A stretch of 64,000 nt of DNA, taken from the NCBI RefSeq assembly GCF_026274175.1, contig NZ_JAPHNL010000277.1, positions 31,165 to 95,164 of the forward strand. Direction: 5' to 3'. Made by a program: the position numbers and the translations under genes. The notes under the pieces are model-generated. The model saw only the letters and a program-made list of their open reading frames with translations. It did no database searches and was not told the origin of the DNA. Source of the stretch: Streptomyces beihaiensis. Lineage in GTDB: Bacteria; Actinomycetota; Actinomycetes; Streptomycetales; Streptomycetaceae. Shown here piece after piece: positions 16,341 to 26,100 of the stretch; the stretch's first letter is position 1, and every line of letters starts with the position of its first letter.

Positions 16341-18287
16341 TCACGATGCGGTGACGTGTACCCAGGCGGCCTTCGACGGCACGCCACCGCGGTCGGTGAC
16401 GAACACCATGTACCAGCCGGACGGCACCAGCGCCGTGTCGTCCGGGACGGTGGCGGTCAGCGATCCGTCGGCGCCGCGCCGCACGTCCAGGGCGATGGAG
16501 CGCTGGTCGAAATCGGTGACGTGGGTGGCGGAGCCCGGATGCATGAGCCGGACCCTGGTGATGTCCTTCGCGTCCTTCGTGCGCAGGGTCAGCGTCCCGC
16601 CGTGCTCGACCGACTTCTGCGCGACGCTGAGATCCGGCCGCTCGCCGTGGTGCAGGTAGGGCGGTTCGAAGACCTCGACGCGCTGCTCGAACGTGCCCGG
16701 CTTGGTGTTGGCCTTGTCACCGAAGAGCGGGTCGGAGCCGAACACCGCGACGCGGCCGTCCGGCAGCAGCAGCGCCTCCGTGTGGTAGTTGCGGCCCACG
16801 GTCGGCGCGGCGGCGGCCGTGAAGGTGTTCTTCGCCGGGTCGTAGATCTGTGAGCGCAGGATGTCGCTGTCGCTGCGGCCCCGGTAGTCACGGCTGCCCC
16901 CGGTGGTGAACACCTTGTCGTCCGGCAGCAGCACACTGTTGAGGTAGCGCGTCTTCTCCGGCAGGTCGGGCCCCTGCTGGAACGTCGGGTTGTCCTGCTT
17001 GAGGTCGACGATGGCGGTACGCGCGGTCGACTTGTGCGACTCGCCGATCCCGCCGCCCCCGAGCACCATCACCTTGTGGTCCTGGGCGGGCGGCAGCAGC
17101 ACCGACGACGACGTCTCCAGGATCTTCGGGTCCTTGAGGCCCTTGACCGGCGAGAAGGCGTTCGTGCCGATGTCCCACAGGCCGGGGGTGCGGCCCACGT
17201 CGGCCGGACCGTAGCCCGCGTTGGAACCCGAGTAGAAGATCTTCTTCTTGCCGGTCAGGAAGAACGACGGGTAGGTGGGGAACTGCCGCTTCATCCCCGT
17301 GTACTTCCACGTCTTGGTCTTCGGGTCGTAGATCTCGCTCTTGCCCGGCACGACCTGCCCGATGTCGTCGAGCCCGGAGACCGCGAGGACCCGGCCGTCG
17401 GACAGGGAGGTCAGGGTCGGGTACCAGCGGGCCTCGTGCATCGAACCGACCTTGGTGAAATTCTCGGTCACCGGGTCGAACTCGTAGGCGCTCTTGATCC
17501 CCTGGAAGTCCTTCTTGTCGAGGCCGAGCTTGTTGGCGATGCCGTAGACGTTGTCGGCGTCCTTGCCCTTGAGGCCCTCGATCTCGTACTGGTCGGTGGC
17601 CTGGGTGATGCCACGGCTGCCCTCGACGGTCGACTCGACGTAGACCCGGGCCTGGCTCGCGGTCACCTTCGCGGTGCCGCCGGGGCCGACGATCTTCTTC
17701 TTCGCCGCGGGGACGTGGACCGGGAACTGGCTGCGGTACTCGGCGCCGTCGGGGGAGCGGAAGACGGTGCCCTTGGGCAGCGTGCGGCTCTTGTCGGGGT
17801 CCTCGTTCTTCACGAGCATGGCGCCGCCCGCGCGCTTGACGTCGCCCTTGAGCACCTCGTAGCGGGCCGTGCCGCCCGCGACGAGGATCTTTCCGTCCGG
17901 GAGCTGGGCGTGCCCGGCGCAGAACATGTCCGCCGGGGTGTCGATCTTCTTGAAGGTGTTCTTGACCGGATCCCACAGGGTCGCCCGGAAACTGCCCCCC
18001 TCGAAGTGCTTGATGTCGTTGCCGGAGCCCGCGATGAGCAGCACCTTGCCGGTGTGCAGCATGATCGCGTGGATCGAGTTGAGCTGGTAGCTCTTGGGCA
18101 TGTCCGCGATCGCCCAGTGACCCATGGCCGCCTTGTACGAGGGCTGCTCGATCTCCCAGTCGTGGTAGGCGTTGCTCGCCGCGCCGAGTACGGCGGGCGC
18201 GTTCACCGCGGCAAGGGCCACCACGGCGCCCGCCCCCAGCAAGGTCTTCCGGGACAACAGTCGGGAGCGGGAGGGGCGGGCTGCCAT
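16341..18287 (-). CDS. glxA: GlxA copper radical oxidase (galactose oxidase-like, DUF1929)
   Basis: A 648-residue membrane-anchored extracellular oxidase. In Streptomyces GlxA acts with the CslA glycan synthase to make a beta-glucan at hyphal tips needed for aerial growth. ATG 18287 has GGAGG 4 bases upstream. A single N-terminal helix (about 15-36) follows SRSRLLSRK. Copper and radical residues by analogy with galactose oxidase are Cys123 in DMFCAGH and Tyr289 in HEARWYPTL (the cross-linked pair) with Trp288 next to it, Tyr-His in VGRNYHTEALLLPDG, and His in PGSATHVTDFDQRS. Length matches known GlxA proteins (about 645). The usual partner cslA is not adjacent, so this may be a paralogue in a different context. 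Confidence 0.9.
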   Translation of the reverse strand: MAARPSRSRLLSRKTLLGAGAVVALAAVNAPAVLGAASNAYHDWEIEQPSYKAAMGHWAIADMPKSYQLNSIHAIMLHTGKVLLIAGSGNDIKHFEGGSFRATLWDPVKNTFKKIDTPADMFCAGHAQLPDGKILVAGGTARYEVLKGDVKRAGGAMLVKNEDPDKSRTLPKGTVFRSPDGAEYRSQFPVHVPAAKKKIVGPGGTAKVTASQARVYVESTVEGSRGITQATDQYEIEGLKGKDADNVYGIANKLGLDKKDFQGIKSAYEFDPVTENFTKVGSMHEARWYPTLTSLSDGRVLAVSGLDDIGQVVPGKSEIYDPKTKTWKYTGMKRQFPTYPSFFLTGKKKIFYSGSNAGYGPADVGRTPGLWDIGTNAFSPVKGLKDPKILETSSSVLLPPAQDHKVMVLGGGGIGESHKSTARTAIVDLKQDNPTFQQGPDLPEKTRYLNSVLLPDDKVFTTGGSRDYRGRSDSDILRSQIYDPAKNTFTAAAAPTVGRNYHTEALLLPDGRVAVFGSDPLFGDKANTKPGTFEQRVEVFEPPYLHHGERPDLSVAQKSVEHGGTLTLRTKDAKDITRVRLMHPGSATHVTDFDQRSIALDVRRGADGSLTATVPDDTALVPSGWYMVFVTDRGGVPSKAAWVHVTAS

Positions 18288-18402
18288 CGGGCCTCCAGGC
18301 GCGGCGGTCGTACGGAAGGGAACGCACTGAGCCGTACCGCGGCGAGGGGTGGCGCCAACCGCGACATCCCGCCCGCGGTATGAAAAGTCGTCCGAATCGA
18401 CC

Positions 18403-18438
18403 AACGTCCGCCCCACTCATGGAGGAGTGGGGCGGACG
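18403..18438 (-). terminator. Perfect 15-bp stem terminator of the ClC gene
   Basis: ACGTCCGCCCCACTC (18403-18417) and its exact complement (18424-18438) enclose a 6-base loop, ATGGAG. It begins 24 bases past the ClC stop codon and insulates it from glxA, which is read in the same direction. Confidence 0.85.
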
Positions 18439-18462
18439 TGTGCGGGCGCGGGCGCGCGCCCG

Positions 18463-20247
18463 TCAGGCGCTGACGGGCTCCGGCTGGGTCCTGGCGGCGG
18501 CCACACGGGCCGTCCCCGGGTGCAGGGCGCGCAGGGCGCCCTGGTGGCTGAGCCAGCCGACCGGCTGGTCCGTCTCGGTGTCGAGCACCGGTACGCCGCC
18601 GCTGGCCGACACCAGGTGGTGCAGGGCCGCCGCGAGCGGCTGGTCGGCCGTGATCCGGGCGGGCAGCTGTGCCAGGTCGCCGGCGGTCGCCGGAGCGCCG
18701 TCGGGCTGCTCGGCGAGCGCTTCGGCGGCCGCCTGGGCGGTGACGACGCCGCGGTAGCCGTCCCGCTCGTCGTGCACGGGCAGGGCGCCGTGGTCCGAGA
18801 GGCTGAGCAGATCGGCCGCGTCGGCGAGCGGCGTGGACGCGGACAGCGGCGCCGGCAGCGGTTCCATCACGGACGACACGAGCTGCCCGCCGATGGGCGC
18901 ACCGGCCACCGGGCCGCCCAGGTCGATGCCGCGACGGCGCAGCTTGAGCGTGTAGATGGTGTCGCCGGTCATCAGCTTGCTGACGACGGTGGCCAGGACG
19001 ATGGCCAGCATCATCGGCAGGATGATCGAGTACTCGCCGGTCAGCTCGAAGAGGATGACCACCGCGGTGATCGGCGCCCGCGCCGAACCGGAGAAGACGG
19101 CACCCATGCCGACCAGCGCGTACGCGCCGACCGCCCCGCCGCTGCCGGGCATCACGTCGTGCACCACCGCGCCGAAGGCGGCGCCGAAGCACGCACCGAT
19201 GAACAGGCCGGGGGCGAAGACGCCGCCGGAGCCGCCGATGCCGATCGTCAGGCTCGTCGCGATCATCTTGCCGACGACCAGGAGGAGCAGGAAGCCGATG
19301 GCGTACTTGCCCTCGGTGGCGTTCTGCAGGACCGGGTAGCCCACGCCGTACATCTCGGGCAGCGCGAGCAGCACCAGGCCGAGCAGCAGGCCGCCCGCCG
19401 CGGGACGCAGCCACTCGGGGCCGCGGTAGGCCCAGTCGCAGAGGTCCTCGATGGCGTACAGGACCCGCATGAAGCCGACGCCGAGGGCACCCGCGAGCAC
19501 GCCGAGGAGGGCGAACAGCGCGTACTGGACGAGGTGGTCGACGTGGAAGTCGGGAAGTGTGAGAAATGCCGCATTTCCGAACTTGGCCCGGCCGATGACG
19601 CTCGCCGTGACGCTGGCCAGGACGGTCGCGCCGAACGCCTCGGCGCTGAACGTGCCCAGGATCAGCTCCATGGCGAAGAAGACACCCGCCAGCGGCGCGT
19701 TGAACGTCGCCGCGATGCCGCCCGCCGCGCCGCAGGCGACGACGAGCTTCATCCGGTCCTCGGTGAGCTTGACCAGTCGGCCGAGCGTGGAGCCGAGCGC
19801 AGCGCCGATCTGCACGATCGGCCCCTCGCGGCCCACGGAGCCGCCGGAGCCGATCGTGAGCGCCGAGGCGATGGTCTTGACGACCGCGACCTTCGGGCTG
19901 ATGCGGCTGCCCTTCTGGGCGACCGCCAGCATCACCTCCGGGACGCCGTGCCCGCGGGCCTCCTTGGCGAACCGGTTGACCAGCGGCCCGTACAGCAGCC
20001 CGCCGATGATCGGCACGATCAGGACGAAGAACGGCCCGAGCCAGGGGACGTGCGGGTTGGCGCTGCCGCCCGCGGCGGCGTAGTCGTCGTGCCCCGAGAG
20101 CAGATGGGTGAATGTCTTGATGCACATTCGGAAGACGATCGCTCCGCCGCCGGCTCCCGCACCGACGATCACGGCGATCACCATCATCGCGCCTCGACCG
20201 CTCAAGGCCGGGCGTACGGCCCGCCTGTCACTCCGCAAGTCCCTCAC
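18463..20247 (-). CDS. ClC chloride channel/antiporter with C-terminal CBS pair
   Basis: A 594-residue membrane protein of the ClC family. Residues about 20-445 hold the channel. The selectivity motifs are TIGSGGSVGREGP (about 132-143, with gating glutamate E141) and a second half IGIGGSGGVFAPGL. The first motif reads GSGGS where many family members have GSGIP. Residues about 455-585 form two CBS repeats (SSVMEPLPAPLSASTPLADA, and ITADQPLAAALHHLV), which usually bind adenine nucleotides. The GTG start is preceded by AAGGGG. A strong promoter/operator palindrome lies immediately upstream, and the gene is divergent from the flotillin operon. Confidence 0.9.
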   Translation of the reverse strand: MRDLRSDRRAVRPALSGRGAMMVIAVIVGAGAGGGAIVFRMCIKTFTHLLSGHDDYAAAGGSANPHVPWLGPFFVLIVPIIGGLLYGPLVNRFAKEARGHGVPEVMLAVAQKGSRISPKVAVVKTIASALTIGSGGSVGREGPIVQIGAALGSTLGRLVKLTEDRMKLVVACGAAGGIAATFNAPLAGVFFAMELILGTFSAEAFGATVLASVTASVIGRAKFGNAAFLTLPDFHVDHLVQYALFALLGVLAGALGVGFMRVLYAIEDLCDWAYRGPEWLRPAAGGLLLGLVLLALPEMYGVGYPVLQNATEGKYAIGFLLLLVVGKMIATSLTIGIGGSGGVFAPGLFIGACFGAAFGAVVHDVMPGSGGAVGAYALVGMGAVFSGSARAPITAVVILFELTGEYSIILPMMLAIVLATVVSKLMTGDTIYTLKLRRRGIDLGGPVAGAPIGGQLVSSVMEPLPAPLSASTPLADAADLLSLSDHGALPVHDERDGYRGVVTAQAAAEALAEQPDGAPATAGDLAQLPARITADQPLAAALHHLVSASGGVPVLDTETDQPVGWLSHQGALRALHPGTARVAAARTQPEPVSA

Positions 20248-20264
20248 TGTTTCCCCTTCCTTAC

Positions 20265-20289
20265 TTTTGCATTATGCAAAACGTGTCAA
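20265..20289 (-). promoter_or_regulatory. Operator palindrome within the ClC gene promoter
   Basis: TTTTGCAT (20265-20272) and ATGCAAAA (20274-20281) are perfect 8-bp arms around a single base. On the minus strand a consensus -35 box TTGACA (20289-20284) directly precedes the palindrome, so the palindrome fills the spacer between -35 and the expected -10 (about 20266-20261, only a weak AAGTAA). A protein bound here should block transcription. No regulator gene is adjacent on this side. Confidence 0.7.
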
Positions 20290-20343
20290 GTCGGCTGGTG
20301 AGCGGGGTGGTGACCTGCGTCACTGTCGTGCGGCATCGATGGG

Positions 20344-20367
20344 AGTCGTACGCAGCGGTGTACGACT
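20344..20367. promoter_or_regulatory. Inverted repeat AGTCGTAC/GTACGACT
   Basis: Perfect 8-bp arms (20344-20351, 20360-20367) flank 8 bases, midway between the ClC and flotillin-operon promoters. It could be an operator or a bidirectional hairpin. Confidence 0.4.
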
Positions 20368-20387
20368 GCGCAGGGGTGGCGGCGACC

Positions 20388-20430
20388 GGCATCAAGGCGG
20401 CGTAAACATTGCCGGAAAGCGGCAATGCGC
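20388..20430 (+). promoter_or_regulatory. Shared promoter-operator element, copy 1 (flotillin operon)
   Basis: GGCATCAA (20388-20395), 14 bases, then TGCCGGA-AAG-CGGCA-ATGCGC. The core is an inverted repeat CATTGCCG (20407-20414)/CGGCAATG (20420-20427). A second copy with identical spacing is at 30158-30200. It lies 124 bases before the first gene of the flotillin operon, so an operator for this operon is likely; the bound protein may be the PucR-type regulator encoded at 30522. Confidence 0.7.
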
Positions 20431-20553
20431 CAGACGTTAAGACCGCGTCAGGATGGCTCCGGCAGAAACGGGGGCCAGCCCCGGTGCCGGATCCCGGAAA
20501 CCCGGACCGGCACCGGGGTGGAGCCGGGAGTGCAGCGGGAGGGGGACGGCGCG

Positions 20554-20925
20554 ATGGGGGAGCTGATCACCGCGGCCGCCTCCTTTCCCGGGCTCGTCTT
20601 CAGCTCCGCACTCGTCGTCGCCGTCGGCTTCTGGCTGCTCGTGGCCGTGGGCGCGGCCGACCGGCACACCTTCGACGCGGACATCGACCTGCGCGCGGCC
20701 GGGCTCGGGGGAGCGCCCGTCGCCGTCGCGCTGACCCTGGCGATCTCCGTCGCCTGGCTGGTCTGCGTCGGCGGCGCGGTGCTGCTCGAACGCAGTGGCG
20801 TGCTCGGCGTGGCGCACGCCGCGCTCCAGCTCGCCCTGCTGTGCGCCGCGTCGGCCGTCGGCTGGGCCGCCGCCCGCGCGCTGATCGCCGCATCCGCCGC
20901 ACCGCGCTCCGGCGGCAGCGCCTAG
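20554..20925 (+). CDS. Small membrane protein of the flotillin operon
   Basis: A 123-residue protein with three to four predicted membrane helices and few charges. The loop DRHTFDADIDLRAAG separates the first helix from the rest. GGGAGGGGG lies about 8 bases before ATG 20554, so the longer frame from 20425 is not used. It occupies the place of YqiJ, the membrane partner encoded before the flotillin YqiK in enterobacteria, but lacks the soluble OB-fold domain of YqiJ. Any role in recruiting or anchoring the flotillin is inferred from position. Confidence 0.75.
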   Translation: MGELITAAASFPGLVFSSALVVAVGFWLLVAVGAADRHTFDADIDLRAAGLGGAPVAVALTLAISVAWLVCVGGAVLLERSGVLGVAHAALQLALLCAASAVGWAAARALIAASAAPRSGGSA

Positions 20926-21018
20926 CGCGCCGGACAGGCGCGCCCCCGCACCTCGTACACCCTTACGCACACCTCCGCCGAGGGGCGTCAACCGCCCCTG
21001 GAGTCAAAGGACTTCACC

Positions 21019-23064
21019 ATGAATGCCACCACCGTGGGCATCGGCGTGTCCGTCGCCGTCGTCCTGCTCGTCGCCGCCGTACTGCTGCTCGTCTTCACCC
21101 GATTGTTCCGCAAGGTCGAACAGGGCAAGGCGCTGATCGTCTCCAAGATGCGCAAGGTGGACGTCACCTTCACCGGGCAGGTCGTCCTGCCGGTGCTGCA
21201 CAAGGCAGAGGTCATGGACATCTCGGTCAAGACGATCGAGATCACCCGGACCGGCAAGGACGGGCTGATCTGCCGGGACAACATCCGCGCCGACATCCGC
21301 ATCTCGTTCTTCGTCAAGGTCAACAAGACCGTCGACGACGTCATCCGCGTCGCCCAGTCCGTCGGCACCCAGCGCGCCAGCGACCGCGACACGCTCCAGG
21401 AACTGTTCCACGCCAAGTTCTCCGAGGCGCTGAAGACCGTCGGCAAGCAGCTCGACTTCACCGACCTCTACACCAAGCGCGAGGAGCTGCGCTTTCGCAT
21501 CATCGAGGTCATCGGCGTCGACCTGAACGGCTACCACCTCGAGGACGCGGCGATCGACTACCTGGAGCAGACGCCGCTCAGCCAGCTCGACCCGGACAAC
21601 GTCCTCGACGCCCAGGGCATCCGCAAGATCACCGAACTGACCACGGTCGAGCACGTGCGCACCAACGAGTACCAGCGCACCGAGGAGAAGGAGATCACCC
21701 GGCAGAACGTCGACGCCCGCGAGGCCATCCTCGAACTGGAGCGCCGCCAGGCCGACGCCGAGATCAAGCAGAAGCGCGAGATCGACACCGTCCGGGCCCG
21801 TGAGGAGGCCGAGACGGCACGAGTGGTGGAGGAGGAGCGGCTGCGCGCGCAGACCGCGTTCCTGTCCACCGAGGAGAAGCTCGGCGTACAGCGCGAGAAC
21901 CAGGCCCGCGAGGTCGCGGTCGCGCAGAAGAACCGCGAGCGCGTCATCGCCGTCGAGAACGAGCGCATCGAGAAGGACCGCCTCCTCGAAGTCATCGCCC
22001 GCGAACGCGAGACGTCGCTCACGAAGATCGCCGCCGACAAGGAGGTCGAGGCGGAGAGGCGCGAGATCGCCGAGGTCGTGCGCGAGCGCGTCGCCGTGGA
22101 CCGCACGGTCGCCGAGCAGGAGGAGTCCATCAAGAAGCTGCGCGCGGTCGAGGAGGCCGAGCGGGGCCGCCAGGCCGTCATCATCGCCGCCGAGGCCGAG
22201 GCGCAGGAGAAGCTCGTCAAGGACATCAAGGCCGCGGAGGCCGCCGAGCAGGCCGCGACCCACAAGGCCGCGGAGCGGCTCACCCTCGCCGAGGCCGAAC
22301 TCAAGTCCTCCGACCTCCAGGCCCAGGCCAAGGTGCGGCTCGCCGAAGGGCTGCGCGCCGAGGCCGCCGCCGCCGGACTCGCCGAGGTCCAGGTGCGCGA
22401 CAAGGAGGCCGAGGTCATCGAGAAGACCGGCCGCGCCGAGGCCGAGGCCACCGAGGCCCGGATGCGCGCCGAGGCACAGGGCGCCCGCGAACAGGCACTC
22501 GCCGAGGCCACGGCCATCTCCGAGAAGCTCAAGGCGGAGGCCGAGGGCATCACGAAGAAGGCCGCCGCGATGGCCGCGCTCGACGAGGCATCCCGCGGAC
22601 ACGAGGAGTACCGGCTGCGGCTCCAGGCCGAGAAGGAGATCCGGCTCGCCGGGATCGACGTCCAGCGCCAGGTCGCCGAGGCGCAGGCCAGCGTCGTCGC
22701 CACCGGCCTGGAAGGCGCCGACATCAACATCGTCGGCGGCGACTCCGTCTTCTTCGACCGGCTGGTGGGCTCCATCGCGCTCGGCAAGGGCATCGACTCC
22801 TTCGTGCACAACTCCGAGACCGCACAGGCCCTCGCCGGGCCCTGGCTTGACGGCTCGGCGAACTTCACCGAGGACATCGGCAAGATCCTCGGCTCGGTCT
22901 CCACGGCCGACGTACAGAACCTGACCGTCTCCGCCCTGCTCATGAAGCTCATGAACAAGGGCGGCGACCAGGCCGGTCAGGTCCGCGAACTGCTCGACAA
23001 GGCAGGCCAGTTGGGCCTCGCCGACCTGCGGCTCACCGAGCTGAACGGCTCCGCCGCGAGCTGA
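21019..23064 (+). CDS. Flotillin (SPFH/band 7, YqiK-like)
   Basis: A 681-residue membrane-scaffold protein. An N-terminal helix (about residues 7-27) is followed by an SPFH domain (about 30-210, with RKVEQGKALIV, ICRDNIRADIRISFFVKV and a YLEQTPLSQLDPDN segment). A very long Glu/Ala/Arg coiled coil (about 215-570) and a C-terminal region with GADINIVGGDSVFFDRLVGS follow. The length and architecture fit YqiK-type flotillins, which oligomerise into membrane microdomains. AAGGAC precedes the start. It is the second gene of the operon, 93 bases after the small membrane protein and 109 bases before the AAA ATPase. Confidence 0.92.
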   Translation: MNATTVGIGVSVAVVLLVAAVLLLVFTRLFRKVEQGKALIVSKMRKVDVTFTGQVVLPVLHKAEVMDISVKTIEITRTGKDGLICRDNIRADIRISFFVKVNKTVDDVIRVAQSVGTQRASDRDTLQELFHAKFSEALKTVGKQLDFTDLYTKREELRFRIIEVIGVDLNGYHLEDAAIDYLEQTPLSQLDPDNVLDAQGIRKITELTTVEHVRTNEYQRTEEKEITRQNVDAREAILELERRQADAEIKQKREIDTVRAREEAETARVVEEERLRAQTAFLSTEEKLGVQRENQAREVAVAQKNRERVIAVENERIEKDRLLEVIARERETSLTKIAADKEVEAERREIAEVVRERVAVDRTVAEQEESIKKLRAVEEAERGRQAVIIAAEAEAQEKLVKDIKAAEAAEQAATHKAAERLTLAEAELKSSDLQAQAKVRLAEGLRAEAAAAGLAEVQVRDKEAEVIEKTGRAEAEATEARMRAEAQGAREQALAEATAISEKLKAEAEGITKKAAAMAALDEASRGHEEYRLRLQAEKEIRLAGIDVQRQVAEAQASVVATGLEGADINIVGGDSVFFDRLVGSIALGKGIDSFVHNSETAQALAGPWLDGSANFTEDIGKILGSVSTADVQNLTVSALLMKLMNKGGDQAGQVRELLDKAGQLGLADLRLTELNGSAAS

Positions 23065-23173
23065 GCCGCCCACCAACCGCCGGGGCCGCCGTACGGGGGT
23101 CGGGGGCCCCGGCCCGCCGCATCACGACTGACGAAGCACGCCCGGTGAAGACCGGAAAGGACGCTGGACGACG

Positions 23174-26100
23174 ATGGCAACGGGCCGCCGAGAAGACGCC
23201 ACCGGCACCTACGAACTGCTGCGCGACCGCCTCGCCCGGCAGGCCGCCGACCTCGCCCGCGGCGCGGAGGAGCTGAACGCCCGCCGCATCGAGGAGTTCG
23301 CCTCCACCCGCCTGGAGCTCGCCGGCACCGACCGGCTGCGCACCGAACGGCCCTCCACCCCGCGCGACCTGGCCGCCGTCGGCGGACACCTGCTGCTCGG
23401 CCACGACACCGCGCGCACCGACGGCGCGCCCCGCACCGCGGTCGGCGACGTGCTCGCCCTCTACGACCGCGACCTGAACCCGCTGCCCGACGACGCGGTG
23501 CCCGGACTGCTCGACGACCCGGCGTTCGTCCACGAGTTCACCGCGCTGCACCGCTACTACCAGGCAGCCCGTCTGCTTCGACTGCGCCTGGTCGACGGCA
23601 AGTTGCTGGCCGTCTTCCAGACCGGCGACAAGACCACCGACATCCGCGTCCTGCGCTGGGCGCTCACCGCCGACGGCGGCGTCCGCTTCCTCGACGCACG
23701 CGGCGACCGCGACGACGTCCTGCCGCCCGCCCACGACGTCACCTGGCACACCACCGGCCGCGAGGACCACGTCCTGGGCCGCCACCCGCACGTCGCCGTC
23801 GACGGAGAGATCTACGTCTCCACCGTCGGCGGCAGCCTCACCGTCAAGACCGAGAACGACACCGAGACCGGCGACGGCATCCACAGCGAACCCGTCGACG
23901 AGCCGCTGCAGTCGCTCGCCGACGCCGACATCGCCTACGCCCGGGTCGGCTCCCTCCTGCTGCTGCGGGTGCGCCCCTACAAGGAGAGCGCCGACCGCCA
24001 CCTCGTCTACCACACCCTCACCCACGACGTCGTACGCCTCGACGGCATCGGCCGGGCCTGCCGCGTCCTGCCCGACGAGCAGGGCGTCGTCTTCCCCGGC
24101 GGCTACTGCCTGTCCGAGGGCGGCCACAAGACCTTCGACATCGACACCGCGGGCCTCGCCCACGAGCAGACGGTCCGCTCGCCCAACGGCGAGGACGTCC
24201 TCTACGTCTTCCACGACCGCACCGAAGGCCGCGACCTGCTGCTCTCGTACAACACCATCCGCAAGGAGGCGCTCGCCCCGCTGGGCTGCCAGGGGCACGC
24301 GCTCCTGGACGACGGCACGCTCGTCGTGCTGCGCACCGACGCCGGGGCCGAACCCGCCCGCGTCCACCCGGTGCAGCGCTACGACTCCCCGTACGTCACC
24401 GACACCTACGCGGCCGCCCAGCCCGTCGGCGAGGGCGCCCTCGCCCGCATCGGCAACGCCGACCTGGTGCGCGGCGTCGCCGACTGCCTCTCCCTCGCCC
24501 GCGCCGCCACCACCGCCACCCCGACCAGCGAGGGCTACGCGGCGCTGCTCGCCGGATGCGTACGCGCCGCCGACAGCCACCCGTGGCTGGCCGACGCCGA
24601 AGCGGGCGCGCTGGACGGTCCGTTGAGCGCGCTGCGGGCCACGGCCGAGCAGATCGTCGCGGAGTTCGAGACCGTACGCGAACTGACCGAACAGGCCGCC
24701 CGCACCCTGGAGGAGGCCGCCGCCCGCATCACCGCCGTCGTACGCAGGCTCCGCGGCGAGGTGCCGCGCGACGCCGGGCAGTGGGTGGCGGGCCTGACCG
24801 AACTGCGCCGCGCGCAAGGCCACCTGCTCACGCTCAAGGACCTCAGGTACGTCGACGTCGAACGCGTCGAGGAACTCGCCGCCCGCGCCGAGGACGACCT
24901 CGCCCACTTCGGGCAGCGCGCCGTCGCCTTCCTCGCCCGCGACGACGCCTTCGCCCAGCAGCGGCAGCGCGTGACGGAACTCGCCGACCTGTGCGAGCAG
25001 GCGGAGACGGCCGCGGGCGCCGACAAGATCGCCGCACAGCTCGACGAACTCGCCGACGAACTGCGCACCGTCACCGACGTCGTCGGCGCCCTCGACATCG
25101 CCGACGTCACCGTCCGCACCGCCATCCTGGAACACATCGCCGATGTGCTCGGCGCGGTCAACCGCGTCCGCGCCGGACTCGACGCCCGCCGCCGCGAACT
25201 GACCGACCACGAGGGCCGCGCCGAGTTCGCCGCGCAGACCGCGCTGCTCGGGCAGGCCGTCGCCGGTGCCCTCGCTGCCGCCGACACGCCCGACGCCTGC
25301 GACGACCACCTCGCCCGGCTGCTCGTCCAGGTGGAGAACCTACAGTCACGGTTCGGCGAGTTCGACGACTTCCTCGCCCACCTCGACGCGCAGCGCACCG
25401 AGATCCACGAGACGCTCGCCGCCCGCAAGCAGACCCTCCTCGACGCCCGCGCCCGCCGCACCGAACAGCTCGCCACGTCCGCCGCCCGGGTCCTGGACAC
25501 CCTCGCCCGCCGTGCCAGGGCGCTGCCCGACGCGGACGCCGTCGCCGTCTTCTTCACCTCCGACCCGATGGCCGCGAAAGTCCGCTCGGTCGCCGACGAA
25601 CTGCGCTCCCTGGGCGACGAGGTGCGCGCCGACGACCTGGCCGCGAAACTCACCGCCACCCGCCAGGAGGCGGCCCGCGCCCTGCGCGACCGCGCAGACC
25701 TGTACGACGCGAGCGGCACCACCGTGCGCCTCGGCGCCCACCGGTTCGCCGTCAACACCCAGCCGTTCGACCTGACGCTGGTCCCGGCCGCCGACGGCGA
25801 AGGACTCGCCTTCGCGCTCACCGGAACCGACTACCGCGCCCCCGTCACCGACCCCGCCTTCGCCGACACCCGCCCCTACTGGAACCAGCACCTGCCCTCC
25901 GAGTCGCCGCACGTCTACCGCGCCGAGCACCTCGCCGCCCGGCTGCTCGCCGAACACGGCGCGACCGCCCTCGCCGCCGCCGACGACCTGGCGGGGCTCG
26001 TACGGCAGGCCGCACAGGACTCCTACGACGAGGGGTACGAGCGCGGAGTCCACGACCACGACGCCACCGCGATCCTGGCGACCCTGCTGCGGCTGCACGC

